From Stieleria bergensis (GTDB lineage: Bacteria > Planctomycetota > Planctomycetia > Pirellulales > Pirellulaceae), in assembly GCA_007745635.1 (NCBI GenBank), contig CP036272.1, positions 6,749,566-6,813,565 on the forward strand: 64,000 bases of DNA, in the 5' to 3' direction. Both the position numbers and the translations under genes were made by a program. Positions 9,969 to 18,742 of the stretch are shown here, one piece after another. Position 1 is the stretch's first letter; every line of letters begins with the position of its first letter. The notes under the pieces are model-generated. The model saw nothing but the letters and a program-made list of their open reading frames with translations. It did no database searches and was not told the DNA's origin.

Positions 9969-11366
9969 TTACTCCGCCTCCACGAGCACGCGAAACTGAT
10001 CCAGATTGCCTGGATTTTCCTGCAATTCGATGATCAGCGTTCGCCGGTCGGCCGCCAGAATCACGGTATCGAATCCTGGACGCTGATCTCCCTGGGGGCG
10101 AGGCTCAATCATCCGAGGCCCTGGGTATTCGACACCGGGAAGTCCAAAGACGACCTCTGATTGTTTCAGCAAGCGATTGGCTATGATCACTCCGACGATC
10201 GGTTTGGCAAACGTGATCTGGCCGCGAACGCTCCGCCTTCGATTGGGATTTTTGCCTTCCGGATGAGCATTCAGCTGAAGCAGATAGCTCGTCAATTTCT
10301 GCTTCGTCAGCAAGACTGGCTTCTCGCCAGAGCTCGTCTTGGCGAATTGACCGGGATCGACCATGTCCACGCGAATCGTTTCGTTGGAAACAAATCCACG
10401 GCGTTCCGGGAACACGACGATATGATCATTGTCCTCGTAGTTCCCCGGATGAAAATCGGGGCCAGGAGAGACAAATCGCATTGAACCGGTGGTTTGCAGA
10501 ACACCGGAATTGACCGGCCAGGCCTTTTCAAACGCAGAGGTGTCATAGACGATGGAGTCGATCGCGCTGGGTCCCGCACCAGCTCGGACGGCTTCGCCTT
10601 CCCTTAGCAAATGAGGCCTCTCTCCGAGCTGCTTCTTCTCGGGCGAGCTGACTTCGACCTCGCCCTCAAAGACGCAGACATCGGTTGTTCCGTCGTCTCC
10701 AACGGAGACACCGAATGAGGTTCCCAGATCGACCACATGCGCCGTGTCCGTGTCCACGACAAAGCCGATGGCGGACTCTGGAATCGTCGCCGTGATGACG
10801 CCGCTCATCAGGCTCACTCGCATTTCATCAACGACTTCAATCTTGGCGGGCCCTTCGATGGTCAGCCGTGCTCGGTTGACAAAGTCCAGCCGAACCACGC
10901 CGCGATCAACAATCAGCTCGCCTGGTTGAACCCTCTGACCGGACAGCAATGCGACGCCTTCGCGATCGTATGCACCCACCGCTTGCGTAATGATCGCTGG
11001 CGGGCGCGTGCCCTTCGACTGACCAATGCCGGGGTTTCGTGTTGCCAGCCAAGCGATGCTACCGAACAGCACCAGAAATGTGGCCGCGACAGAGGCAACG
11101 AAGGCAAACACCTTCCTTCTGGACCGATCAGCAACCATTGATTTCGGTTCAACCTCCACGGCATTTGCCGAGTCCGCTGGAGGCGGAAGACAGTCGGCCA
11201 GCACAGCCCGCAGCGCCGAGTGCGCGGCGATCTGGTCAAAATAGAGCTTTCGAACCGCCTCGTCTGATTCGACGCGTTTCAACAGGTCTTCGCGCCCGTC
11301 ATCATCCAACACTCCGTCGAGCATTTCCTGGATCAGCGAAGCTGCAGAACGTTCATCAACACTCAT
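9969..11366 (-). CDS. FecR-like single-pass membrane regulator (putative anti-sigma)
   Basis: 465 residues. The cytoplasmic N-terminus (about 1-60, LIQEMLDGVLDDDGREDLL...) resembles the sigma-binding region of planctomycete FecR-like proteins. A basic linker and one membrane segment (about 85-107) follow, then a periplasmic FecR domain (about 120-260) with VRLDFVNRARLTIEGPAKIEV, VVDLGTSFGVSV and CVFEGEVEV. A further C-terminal domain (about 300-465) ends in the conserved block DTVILAADRRTLIIEL. That block recurs in the damaged FecR gene at 14352, showing the two are related. The start ATG overlaps the stop of the sigma gene (ATGA). Inferred role: membrane-held control of the sigma factor in response to an outside signal. 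Confidence 0.88.
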   Translation of the reverse strand: MSVDERSAASLIQEMLDGVLDDDGREDLLKRVESDEAVRKLYFDQIAAHSALRAVLADCLPPPADSANAVEVEPKSMVADRSRRKVFAFVASVAATFLVLFGSIAWLATRNPGIGQSKGTRPPAIITQAVGAYDREGVALLSGQRVQPGELIVDRGVVRLDFVNRARLTIEGPAKIEVVDEMRVSLMSGVITATIPESAIGFVVDTDTAHVVDLGTSFGVSVGDDGTTDVCVFEGEVEVSSPEKKQLGERPHLLREGEAVRAGAGPSAIDSIVYDTSAFEKAWPVNSGVLQTTGSMRFVSPGPDFHPGNYEDNDHIVVFPERRGFVSNETIRVDMVDPGQFAKTSSGEKPVLLTKQKLTSYLLQLNAHPEGKNPNRRRSVRGQITFAKPIVGVIIANRLLKQSEVVFGLPGVEYPGPRMIEPRPQGDQRPGFDTVILAADRRTLIIELQENPGNLDQFRVLVEAE

Positions 11367-11878
11367 TCGGTTGCCCCCTTTTGAAGACGTTCTTCAACAC
11401 ATGCGGCCAATAAATTTCGCATCCGATAAAGCAACTGCTTGATGGCCGAAGTTGTTTTGCCATGGTCTGCGGCCAGCGTCGCAATCGCAACCTCCTTGCC
11501 GTAACGACTGTGCAGCAAAGCTTTATGGTCGTCCGAGAGTCGCTCGACGCATCCGCCCAACAACTGAATCCGCCGCTCGGTATCCTCTGCCATGACCTCT
11601 GCGACGGGAGCCAGTTTCTCGGCAATGGCTTCATGAACGACCAAGCGATCGCGTTTTCGATCTCGCAGATAGGCTAGCACTTGAAAGCGGGCCGTGCTGT
11701 AAGCCCAGGACTCGAACTTCGCGTCACTGCGAAAATCGTCAGCCTTACGAATCAGAACCAAATTGGTCTCTTGCAACACGTCCTGTGCCGCTGCTGAATC
11801 AGCCAGCAACGACAAAATAAAGGCATGCAATCGGTTCTGAATCGCCGTCACGGCAAGGAAATACTGATCGGATGTCAT
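11363..11878 (-). CDS. ECF-type RNA polymerase sigma factor (planctomycete type)
   Basis: 172 residues from ATG 11878, chosen over an upstream in-frame Met because everything before it lacks sigma similarity and because the promoter-like element at 11907-11937 would otherwise fall inside the gene. Region 2 is seen in DVLQETNLVLIRKADDF and FESWAYSTARFQVLAYLRD. Region 4 (helix-turn-helix) is seen in LHSRYGKEVAIATLAADHGKTTSAIKQLLYRMR. There is no extra domain. The last four bases overlap the FecR-like gene. It heads the cluster running to the left edge and probably directs transcription of that cluster and of itself (inference from the repeated motif). Confidence 0.92.
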   Translation of the reverse strand: MTSDQYFLAVTAIQNRLHAFILSLLADSAAAQDVLQETNLVLIRKADDFRSDAKFESWAYSTARFQVLAYLRDRKRDRLVVHEAIAEKLAPVAEVMAEDTERRIQLLGGCVERLSDDHKALLHSRYGKEVAIATLAADHGKTTSAIKQLLYRMRNLLAACVEERLQKGATE

Positions 11879-11906
11879 ACTCAACACGCATTTAGGGCCC
11901 CAACGA

Positions 11907-11937
11907 CAATAAATACCACTGTCAGGCATCAGGTAAC
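11907..11937 (-). promoter_or_regulatory. Candidate autoregulated ECF-type promoter, first copy
   Basis: On the minus strand: GTTACCTGA, 7 variable bases, then CAGTGGTATT, then TTG after two bases. It ends 28 bases before the sigma start codon, a suitable distance for a transcription start just downstream. It matches the element at 5493-5523 in both blocks and in spacing. Self-activation of an ECF sigma operon is a common arrangement; here it is inferred from the repetition. Confidence 0.6.
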
Positions 11938-12114
11938 GCCGCACACCGGTTTTTCATTGAAAAGCCCGTGCTGGCGATTGAAAGCCCCCTCACGGACGCA
12001 GGGCCGGCACTTCGCTGCGTTCACCCAAGCCGGCACCGTTTCCTTCCGAAGCGGTCACAACATGAAGTTCCAGCTGCACATTTTGATTCCGATCGCCAGC
12101 GTTTGAGCAAGAAC

Positions 12115-13527
12115 TCATCTGTCGTCGCTGACTGTCACGCGTGTGTACGGACTTGAGAGGTAGGTTCGCAGTTTTTGATCTTGGTAGTCGATGATTTTCC
12201 GATGGTTCGTGAAGACGTCGAGATGCTTAGCCCCCGATGCGATTGGGATTTCCGCCACCCACGCGGTTCCTTCGCGCTTCATCTCCATGCTGTTTTCGTT
12301 TGGAATCAGCTCTTTCAAGTAACTGGGGCTTCCGTCGGGCCCACGATCACTGATCCACCAAATCCTTCCGGACTCTTCGCCAGAGTTGTCTGCGAAACGG
12401 ACGGTGACTTTCAATCGCTTGCCATCCACACGGGTTTCAATGCGGGGCGGTGTAAGAAGTGGCTGCTTGACGGACTCCGGGAAAAAGTGACGCAACAGGA
12501 ATGCAGATTTATTCTGCTGATCGCGTTCGGTCCTTGGATGGCCTTTGCCGCCGTGGCCGGTGTTGGCCCCAAGGTACACGGGGATGGTCGGATGATGACT
12601 GCCACCCCAAACCAGATCGTAGGCAACCATGTCGTGAGTGCCTGGATGAAACAGCATCTCGACGCCACGCTCACGCAAAGCGTTGAGGTTGCGGGAGATA
12701 AACACTTGATCGGAGATCCCGGCAGCGAAGGCCTGCAGATCTTTCCACGACTGTCCGGCATCGAGAGCTCGTTGGTTGAAGTTAGGACCGTAATGCCCGC
12801 CGGAAAAGCCTCGCTGCGAGCCGCCTTGGGCAAGGTGTCGATCCCAAGTTTCCCGATCACAGAGGCGCAGAGGCGAATCCCAGATTGGCGACACCGTGGC
12901 GTGAATCGCGGTCATGCGATCATCGTGCAGGATCGCCATTGACGGAGAGGCCCCATTTTTGGACCCTCCGCTGGCTGCGATTTTGCCTTTTTCAAAATGA
13001 TCGACTTCAGCGTAGGCCGTCGTGATGGCGCGCATTAAAGTGGCTGGCCATGCCCAATACTGAATTTTGAACCTGGGATTCAAAGTCTGCGCAAAACGCT
13101 TTTCCGATTCCGAAGACAACTCACGCTGACCGTAGGTGCCTGGCTCTTGGACGACGGTGTACACCAATCCCACACCACCTTCGATCAACTGCTGAAACAC
13201 AGCGTTGGGCCTGGCATCTTGCTTCAATCGGTCCGGCGTACTGGAACCGGTCAGGTGAAACCCCTTGGCCTTTCGATCGACGGGCACGACCATGCGAACG
13301 GGGACGCGATATGCCTGCCCTTTCCAAAGGTCGCCGACATTGATGGTGACTAGTTTTTGCCGTGTCGCAACTCGGCCTTGGACAACGTGCCAATCCTGCA
13401 AGACTTCGATTTCCAAAGTGCTTGCGTCACGAATCGCCTCCATGTCAAAAACATCCATCGCTGGAGATTCGGAAGCAATGAATAGAATGGCGATTGCAGC
13501 TGATAAAAATGACTTGGTCAATGGCAT
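12115..13527 (-). CDS. Secreted alpha/beta hydrolase, PhoPQ-activated pathogenicity-related (PqaA) type
   Basis: 470 residues with a signal peptide (about 1-23, cut after ESPA or nearby). The core resembles the PhoPQ-activated pathogenicity-related family, a group of alpha/beta-hydrolase-like proteins of unknown substrate. SGGSKNG (186-192) fits the nucleophile elbow with S189. HPGTHDMVAYDL and ANTGHGGKGHP are candidate sites for the acid and His of a triad. The tryptophan-rich region YWAWPATLMRAITTAY precedes the elbow as in that family. The C-terminal 110 residues look like a beta-rich add-on. It stands alone between two sigma-headed clusters and points the same way as the left one, with 236 bases before that cluster's sigma gene. 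Family assignment is fairly likely; enzymatic activity is not shown. Confidence 0.7.
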   Translation of the reverse strand: MPLTKSFLSAAIAILFIASESPAMDVFDMEAIRDASTLEIEVLQDWHVVQGRVATRQKLVTINVGDLWKGQAYRVPVRMVVPVDRKAKGFHLTGSSTPDRLKQDARPNAVFQQLIEGGVGLVYTVVQEPGTYGQRELSSESEKRFAQTLNPRFKIQYWAWPATLMRAITTAYAEVDHFEKGKIAASGGSKNGASPSMAILHDDRMTAIHATVSPIWDSPLRLCDRETWDRHLAQGGSQRGFSGGHYGPNFNQRALDAGQSWKDLQAFAAGISDQVFISRNLNALRERGVEMLFHPGTHDMVAYDLVWGGSHHPTIPVYLGANTGHGGKGHPRTERDQQNKSAFLLRHFFPESVKQPLLTPPRIETRVDGKRLKVTVRFADNSGEESGRIWWISDRGPDGSPSYLKELIPNENSMEMKREGTAWVAEIPIASGAKHLDVFTNHRKIIDYQDQKLRTYLSSPYTRVTVSDDR

Positions 13528-13827
13528 GACAGATTGCTAATGCAGCGGTTACTTGGTGAGAGACTTCAAATCAACGTGCTGATTGAAAGGGAAGTGGATT
13601 GAACCAGAAATCCAACGGGCCTCTTGCCGTTGATCCGCTAGCCTCACACGTCACTCAATCCTGGCAAAACAATGACTGGACGACACGTCCGTCTGCCGGT
13701 GAAATGAGACGCAGTGCTGCGGCCCGTCTTGGGGATTCAGTTCGTTTGGCCCACAGCGGACCATGATAAACCACTTTTCTTAAAATTTCTGTAATGCCTT
13801 GCTGCTTCACGACAATACTTGGTTGTG
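13528..13827. other. Divergent intergenic region
   Basis: 300 bases between the outward-facing hydrolase and sigma genes, so promoters of both should lie here. Seen: a short palindrome GGACG-ACA-CGTCC at 13678-13690, and TGATAAA (13764-13770) followed by a T/A-rich stretch about 60 bases before the sigma start. The GTTACCTGA/CAGTGGTATT element of the neighbouring cluster is absent. No gene seen. Confidence 0.5.
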
Positions 13828-14355
13828 ATGGAAAATTCAGACACCGTACAACGAATGACGATCGAGTGGACGCGGGCTCAGCCTGCGGTGCGGCGGTTTA
13901 TCGGCACCTTCCTGCGTGATCGCGTGGATTGCGAAGATGTGCTGCAGGATGTCGCTCTGGTCGTTGTTGAGAAATTTGAAGATTGGGACCCCCAACGCCC
14001 TTTCATTCGCTGGGCTCTGGGGATCGCAAGACGGGTAGTACTGGCCCACCTGCGAAAAAAACACCGCGACAAACAGGTCAAGTTTTCCCAGGCGATTGAC
14101 CAAGTTGCTCTGGCGATCAAAAAACTGGAACCCCAGGCGGAGGAAAGGAAGGCATCACTTGCCGATTGCCTTGGGCAAGTCCGTGGACAGAGTCGCGAGC
14201 TTCTTGCCCTGCGGTACTCCGAGGGACGTGAACTGAAGGAAATCGCTCAGCGGCTTGGCATGACAGCCAGCAATGTGGGTGTCATGTTGCATCGCGTGTG
14301 TGCGTCCTTGCGAAAATGTTTCGACGGAAAACTAAAAGCGGAGGGAATGACGTGA
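13828..14355 (+). CDS. ECF-type RNA polymerase sigma factor
   Basis: 175 residues from ATG 13828 (in-frame TTG and GTG codons lie just upstream). Region 2 is seen in DVLQDVALVVVEKFEDWDP and RPFIRWALGIARRVVLAHLRKKHRDK, and region 4 in LLALRYSEGRELKEIAQRLGMTASNVGVMLHRVCASLRKCF. It belongs to the same planctomycete sigma type as the gene at 52296, sharing the pattern of a -W-P/-E-RPF-x-W-A motif in region 2. The reading frame is intact although the following genes are damaged. Its stop TGA overlaps the GTG start of the FecR remnant (GTGA). Confidence 0.92.
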   Translation: MENSDTVQRMTIEWTRAQPAVRRFIGTFLRDRVDCEDVLQDVALVVVEKFEDWDPQRPFIRWALGIARRVVLAHLRKKHRDKQVKFSQAIDQVALAIKKLEPQAEERKASLADCLGQVRGQSRELLALRYSEGRELKEIAQRLGMTASNVGVMLHRVCASLRKCFDGKLKAEGMT

Positions 14356-15041
14356 GCGACATGATCCGCCAGACGGACCGCTATCTTGACGATGAACTCA
14401 GCGACGAGGAATTGGCCGAACTGTTTCAATGGGTCGGAGAAAACACAGCGAATGCGGACCAATTTGCTCGCCAAACCATGATTGATCAGCACACCAGTGA
14501 GTTGCTCTGCGGTGGTGATTTCCTAAGCACTACTCGGCGATCAAACACTAATCAGCAGGCGTCCCCGATTCAGGCCAATCCTTGGCGAGCCCACTTACGT
14601 CCACCACGACGGATCGCTTGGGTGGCAGCGTTCGCGACGACGGCTTTGCTGCTCATTGCATTGTTTCCGCTCAGGGATGCCCCCAAGCCGACTCGCCCAG
14701 CAGACGCGATTGCTGAAATCACTTACGCGTCAAACGCCTTCGTGGCTGACCGCGTTTGCTCTGTCGGAGACTTTATCGGCCGCGGATTGCTGGGCAATCC
14801 GCTTGGCAATTACTCAAAGATGCCACGCGGTATCGAGCCGTTGCGCACCAGCGACACCGCAAATAATGGCCGGGACGTTGTGATCCTAAGCGAAGACCGG
14901 CGAACGTTATCCTTGGACCTTTCCGCAGGCTCAGCGGTCGATCAGATTCGCGTGATCCTTGATGCCTCACCCAAGCAATCTCGGATCGATTGCAGTGTCC
15001 GGCAAAGACCCGCCGGATGTGAACGGTGTTTCGCTGGGTGA
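14352..15041 (+). pseudogene. FecR-like regulator remnant with large internal deletion
   Basis: Open frame of 229 codons beginning with GTG 14352, which overlaps the sigma stop. The N-terminal cytoplasmic part (RYLDDELSDEELAELFQWV) and the membrane segment (about 88-106) are present. The start of a FecR domain (AEITYASNAFVADRVCSVGDFI, about 121-142) jumps directly to LLGNPLGNYSKMPRGIEP and DVVILSEDRRTLSLDL. Those last blocks match the far C-terminus of the FecR-like protein at 9969-11366. The 200 or more residues that should lie between, which are most of the FecR domain, are missing. The junction is near base 14784. The tail after VILDAS also looks scrambled. It is either a pseudogene or a truncated protein that keeps only the sigma-binding and membrane parts; the decayed genes downstream favour a pseudogene. 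Confidence 0.65.
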
Positions 15042-15086
15042 CAACCGCATGACTTTGAATCCAACAACGAGAAAAAGGTGAATGGA

Positions 15087-16376
15087 ATGCACCGCTTTTC
15101 ATAATGCAAGCAACCTGATCGACGAGTCTTCTTGCGAGGCGTCGGCGTCAGTCTCGCACTGCCGATGCTGGAGTCGCTGCAACCGGCAGCCGTCGCTGAT
15201 GAGCAGGGGCCCGCCGCAACCGCGAAACACTTTGTCTGTGTCGCACCGGACTACGGCATCTATCCGCAAGCGTTCTTCCCTCGTGAAACGGGACGCAACT
15301 ACAAAATGCCCGATACGCTGAAGATGATGGAGCGGCATCGCGAGGACATGACCTTGTTTTCGCACCTGGATCATCCCGGAGTCGGCGGTGGGCACGCTTG
15401 CACACGGACCTTTATGAACGGAATGAAGGCCAGCGATGCAGGCGGCGATCGGAGTCGACTGCTGTCGCTCGATCAGCTGATCGCTCGCAATGTCGGCATG
15501 AACAACCGCTTCCCAGCATTGGTGACTGGCAATGGAGCTCCGATTTCATACACCGAAGCGGGGATTCCTGTGCCGTCGGTTCCGACGGTCGATCGGTTCT
15601 TCAACCTGCTGTTCGTTGATGAAGACGCAAACACCAAAAACCGCCAGCGGAAAGCTCTTGACGATAACGCCAGCATCCTCGATGTGCTGCTTGAGGATTC
15701 GCGTTCACTTCAGCCACAACTGGCATCACAGGATCGCGACAAGTTGGAGGAGTATCTGACCGCCGTCCGAGAAACAGAGCGCAAGCTTGTTCGACGAAAA
15801 GACTGGATCGAGATCCCGAAACCCAATGCGAAACCGCCGAAGCAGGATGAAGACGAACCCGAGCAGTCTGGGTATCCGCACGACATGTCAATGTTTTTTT
15901 GAAATCATGGTACTGGCCTTGCAAACGGAATCAACGCGTGTGCTGACGTATCAGATGCCGGGCGGCAACCGAATGTTCCCGTTCGACGGTGTCACGATGG
16001 GATACCACACGTTGACGCACCACGGCAAAGATCCCGAGAAAGCCAGCCAAATTCAAGTGATCGACCGTTACTACCTCACACAACTCGCTGGATTCGTCGA
16101 TCGGCTGAAAAAGACCAAGAGGGCTGATCGATGCTGGAGAGCACGATCGTGTTGTTCGGCAGCGGCATGGGCAATGCAAGCGCACACAGCAGTCGCGATG
16201 TACCGGTACTTGTCGCCGGTGGCGGACTGAGACACGGCAATCATCATTCGTTCCCGAAAGACGCTGGAAAGGAAACGCCGCTCTCCGATCTTTATGTCAC
16301 GCTTCTGAAGCAGTTAGGCATCGAAACGGACCGCTTCTCCAGCAGCAGCGGTGACCTGGATCATTTGCTGTCCTGA
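15087..16376 (+). pseudogene. Decayed DUF1552 secreted protein gene
   Basis: A DUF1552 gene readable only by changing frame. ATG 15087 gives five residues (MHRFS) and then an in-frame TAA at 15102-15104. Beyond it comes the expected signal-like start PDRRVFLRGVGVSLALP and a long DUF1552 stretch to 15899. A run of seven T (15894-15900), one more than the protein needs, shifts the frame and gives TGA. The next frame continues FEIMVLALQTESTRVLTYQMPGG. Between about 16110 and 16131 a second shift is needed to reach ESTIVLFGSGMGNASAH and the C-terminus SSGDLDHLLS. The intact relative at 42578-43936 shows the expected order. No single product can be made, although a late restart could yield fragments. 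It lies between the FecR remnant and the broken DUF1592 gene. Confidence 0.88.
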
Positions 16377-16460
16377 ATGACTTTTCCGCAACTTGGCAAC
16401 CGAGTCACCCGGCGCCTTCTGCTACCGGTTCAATGAGTCATCATCGAGTTAGAAACTTCA

Positions 16461-18699
16461 ATGAATCGCCACATCACCCTACTGCTATGCCTTTTTCTGT
16501 CGCTGGTCGCTTCACCACTGCTCGCCAGCGAGGCTCACAAGTCGATCAAGGACTTCCTGCACGAACACTGCATCGAGTGCCATGGTTACGGTGATCAGAG
16601 CGGCGATCGTCGATTTGATCAGTTGCAGTTTGACTTCACCCAACCGCAGGAAGGCGAACTGCTTCAGGAGGTTCTTGACCAACTGAACCTGGGACAGATG
16701 CCGCCCGAGGACGAAGCGCAGCCTTCGCCAGACGAACTTCAGAACATTGTCTCGGTCCTCACTCAAACACTCGCCCAAGCGCGCGAGCAGGCGCGCGAGC
16801 AGGCGCGCAGCCATTCGACCGGGCGCGTCGTCCTGAGGCGACTCAATCGCACCGAATACCTCAAGACGGTGCGAGACCTGTTTCGCTTGAACATGACCGA
16901 CTTTGATCCAACTGTCGCGTTCCCTGCCGACGATTCTGTTGAAGGCTTTGACAATATCGGCGAAGACTTACTGACATCAGACTTCTTACTGTCCCAGTAT
17001 CTGAACGCGGCGGAAGAGATCGTCGACAAAGCCATTCGCCCCGGTCCGCAGCCAAAGATCGATCACATCATTTCGGAAGGCGACGCGATTCACGGCGGTG
17101 GGCATTCGGATCAACGCGGGTTCAAACGAGCCCTGGTACGTGATCAGTTCACACGAGCCTATGTCAAACGCAAGTACGCCGGCGCGCCGGCCGATGGCGC
17201 GTACATTCTTCGCATCCGCGCCAACACCGTTCGCTGGAAAGAACATCGTTTCGATTTGGATGGCCTTGGCTACGATCCGTCCGAGTCACCGCGGATTCAT
17301 GTTCTGGTGACCAATCGGCGTCTCGGCATCGTTTCAACGCGAACCTTTGGCGAATATGAAATCCGTGACGGAACACCAGCGGACATCGCTTGGAACTTGA
17401 AGGTCCGCTGTACGATCAATGGCCACTTCCCGGATTCGCTCGCTTCTTCAGCGATGTCCCAGAGCAGCCCACGGAAGCGGATCTGCGACGTTGCCTCACC
17501 CGGTTTGCTGCGAAAGCGTGACGTGGTCAAGTCGACTCGCAGCGTTAGAAAAGTACATCCAACTGGGAACGGATCGACTTGAACAGACGGGCGATTTCTG
17601 GGAATCATCCAAACTGGCGATGCGTGCCATCCTGGCTTCCCTGGGATCCCTTTACCTCGTCGAACCCGACAAGGATCGCTCCCACCGAGCGCTCAACGAC
17701 TTTGAACTGGCCACGCGTCTGTCGTACTTCCTGTGGAGTTCCATGCCGGACGATGAATTGCTGGCCCTGGCTGCAAACGGCTCCCTCGCGTCATCGGAAC
17801 AACTTGTCCAGCAAGTGGATCGCATGTTGAACGATTCAAAAGCGAATGCATTTACCGAAAATTTCCCAGGCCAATGGCTGGGGCTTCGGCAGCTTGGCGA
17901 GATGCCCCCCGATCCAGCAAACAACACCTCTTACTATGCCGACAATCTTGAATCGGCCATGCGGCAGGAGACACTGCGACTGTTCAATCACTTGCTAATC
18001 GAGAACGAAAGTGTGCTGCGATTTGTCGACGCCGATTACACATTCGTCAACGGTGCGTTGGCTCGGCACTACGGCATCGAAGCCGTCGACACAGACGAGT
18101 TCCAAAGGGTAGCGTTAAAACCTCAGGACGGTCGCGGCGGACTGCTTGGCCACGGCAGCATCTTGACACTGACATCCAACGGTGTGGAAACGCAGCCCGT
18201 TCGACGCGGTATCTGGGTGCTGGAGAATTTGCTTGGCACACCACCGAATCCACCGCCGCCGGATGTTCAACCAGTTGAACCCGACACCCGCGGCGTGAAA
18301 ACCATCCGTGAACTGATGGCAAAACACCGGACGATTCAAACTTGTAACGAATGCCATCGCAAGATCGATCCGATCGGCCTAGCCATGGAGAATTTTGACC
18401 ACGTGGGTCGATTCCGAACACGTTACTCCAAGCTCTCACCCATCGATCCCTCCGGAGAAATGCCAGACGGTTCCCGGTTCAACGGTGTCAACGGCATCCG
18501 TTCCTACCTACTGGATCGCCCCGACCAGTTCACGCGATGCCTGACGGAAAAACTCATGACCTATGCCCTGGGCCGGCGACTGGCGTTCGTTGATCGCGGC
18601 GACATTGATCGCATCGTGTCACAGTCCGCCGAGAGTGGCTACGGCTTTAGAGACGTGATCAAACGGGTGGTCACCAGTGAAGCGTTTCGATCCAGATAA
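16461..18699 (+). pseudogene. Decayed DUF1592/DUF1588/DUF1585 cytochrome-type gene
   Basis: The N-terminal part is open from ATG 16461, with a signal peptide, a C-I-E-C-H heme site and a GRVVLRRLNRTEYLKTVRDLF block of DUF1587. A short 12-bp repeat encodes AREQAREQAR. Around 17370-17390 the meaningful frame changes to one reading RLELEGPLYDQWPLPGFARFF and LRRCLTRFAAKA, and the segment before it is some 50 residues shorter than in the intact relative at 40123. That frame stops at TGA 17519-17521, where a Trp codon would be expected. Near 17540 the frame shifts again to LEKYIQLGTDRLEQ, and it then stays open through DUF1592 (LATRLSYFLWSSMPDDELLALA), DUF1588 (CNECHRKIDPIGLAMENFD) and DUF1585 to 18699. 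Several independent lesions make sequencing error an unlikely sole cause. Confidence 0.88.
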
Positions 18700-18742
18700 C
18701 TTCGGTCCTATGTTGCTACCCCTTTCGACTGCGAACAATACG

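Noticed and set aside
14352-18699. Explaining the broken frames by sequencing or assembly error alone
   Set aside because: Besides one homopolymer shift there are nonsense substitutions and internal deletions, concentrated in one cluster while about 55 kb elsewhere shows clean frames. Resequencing would still be worthwhile.
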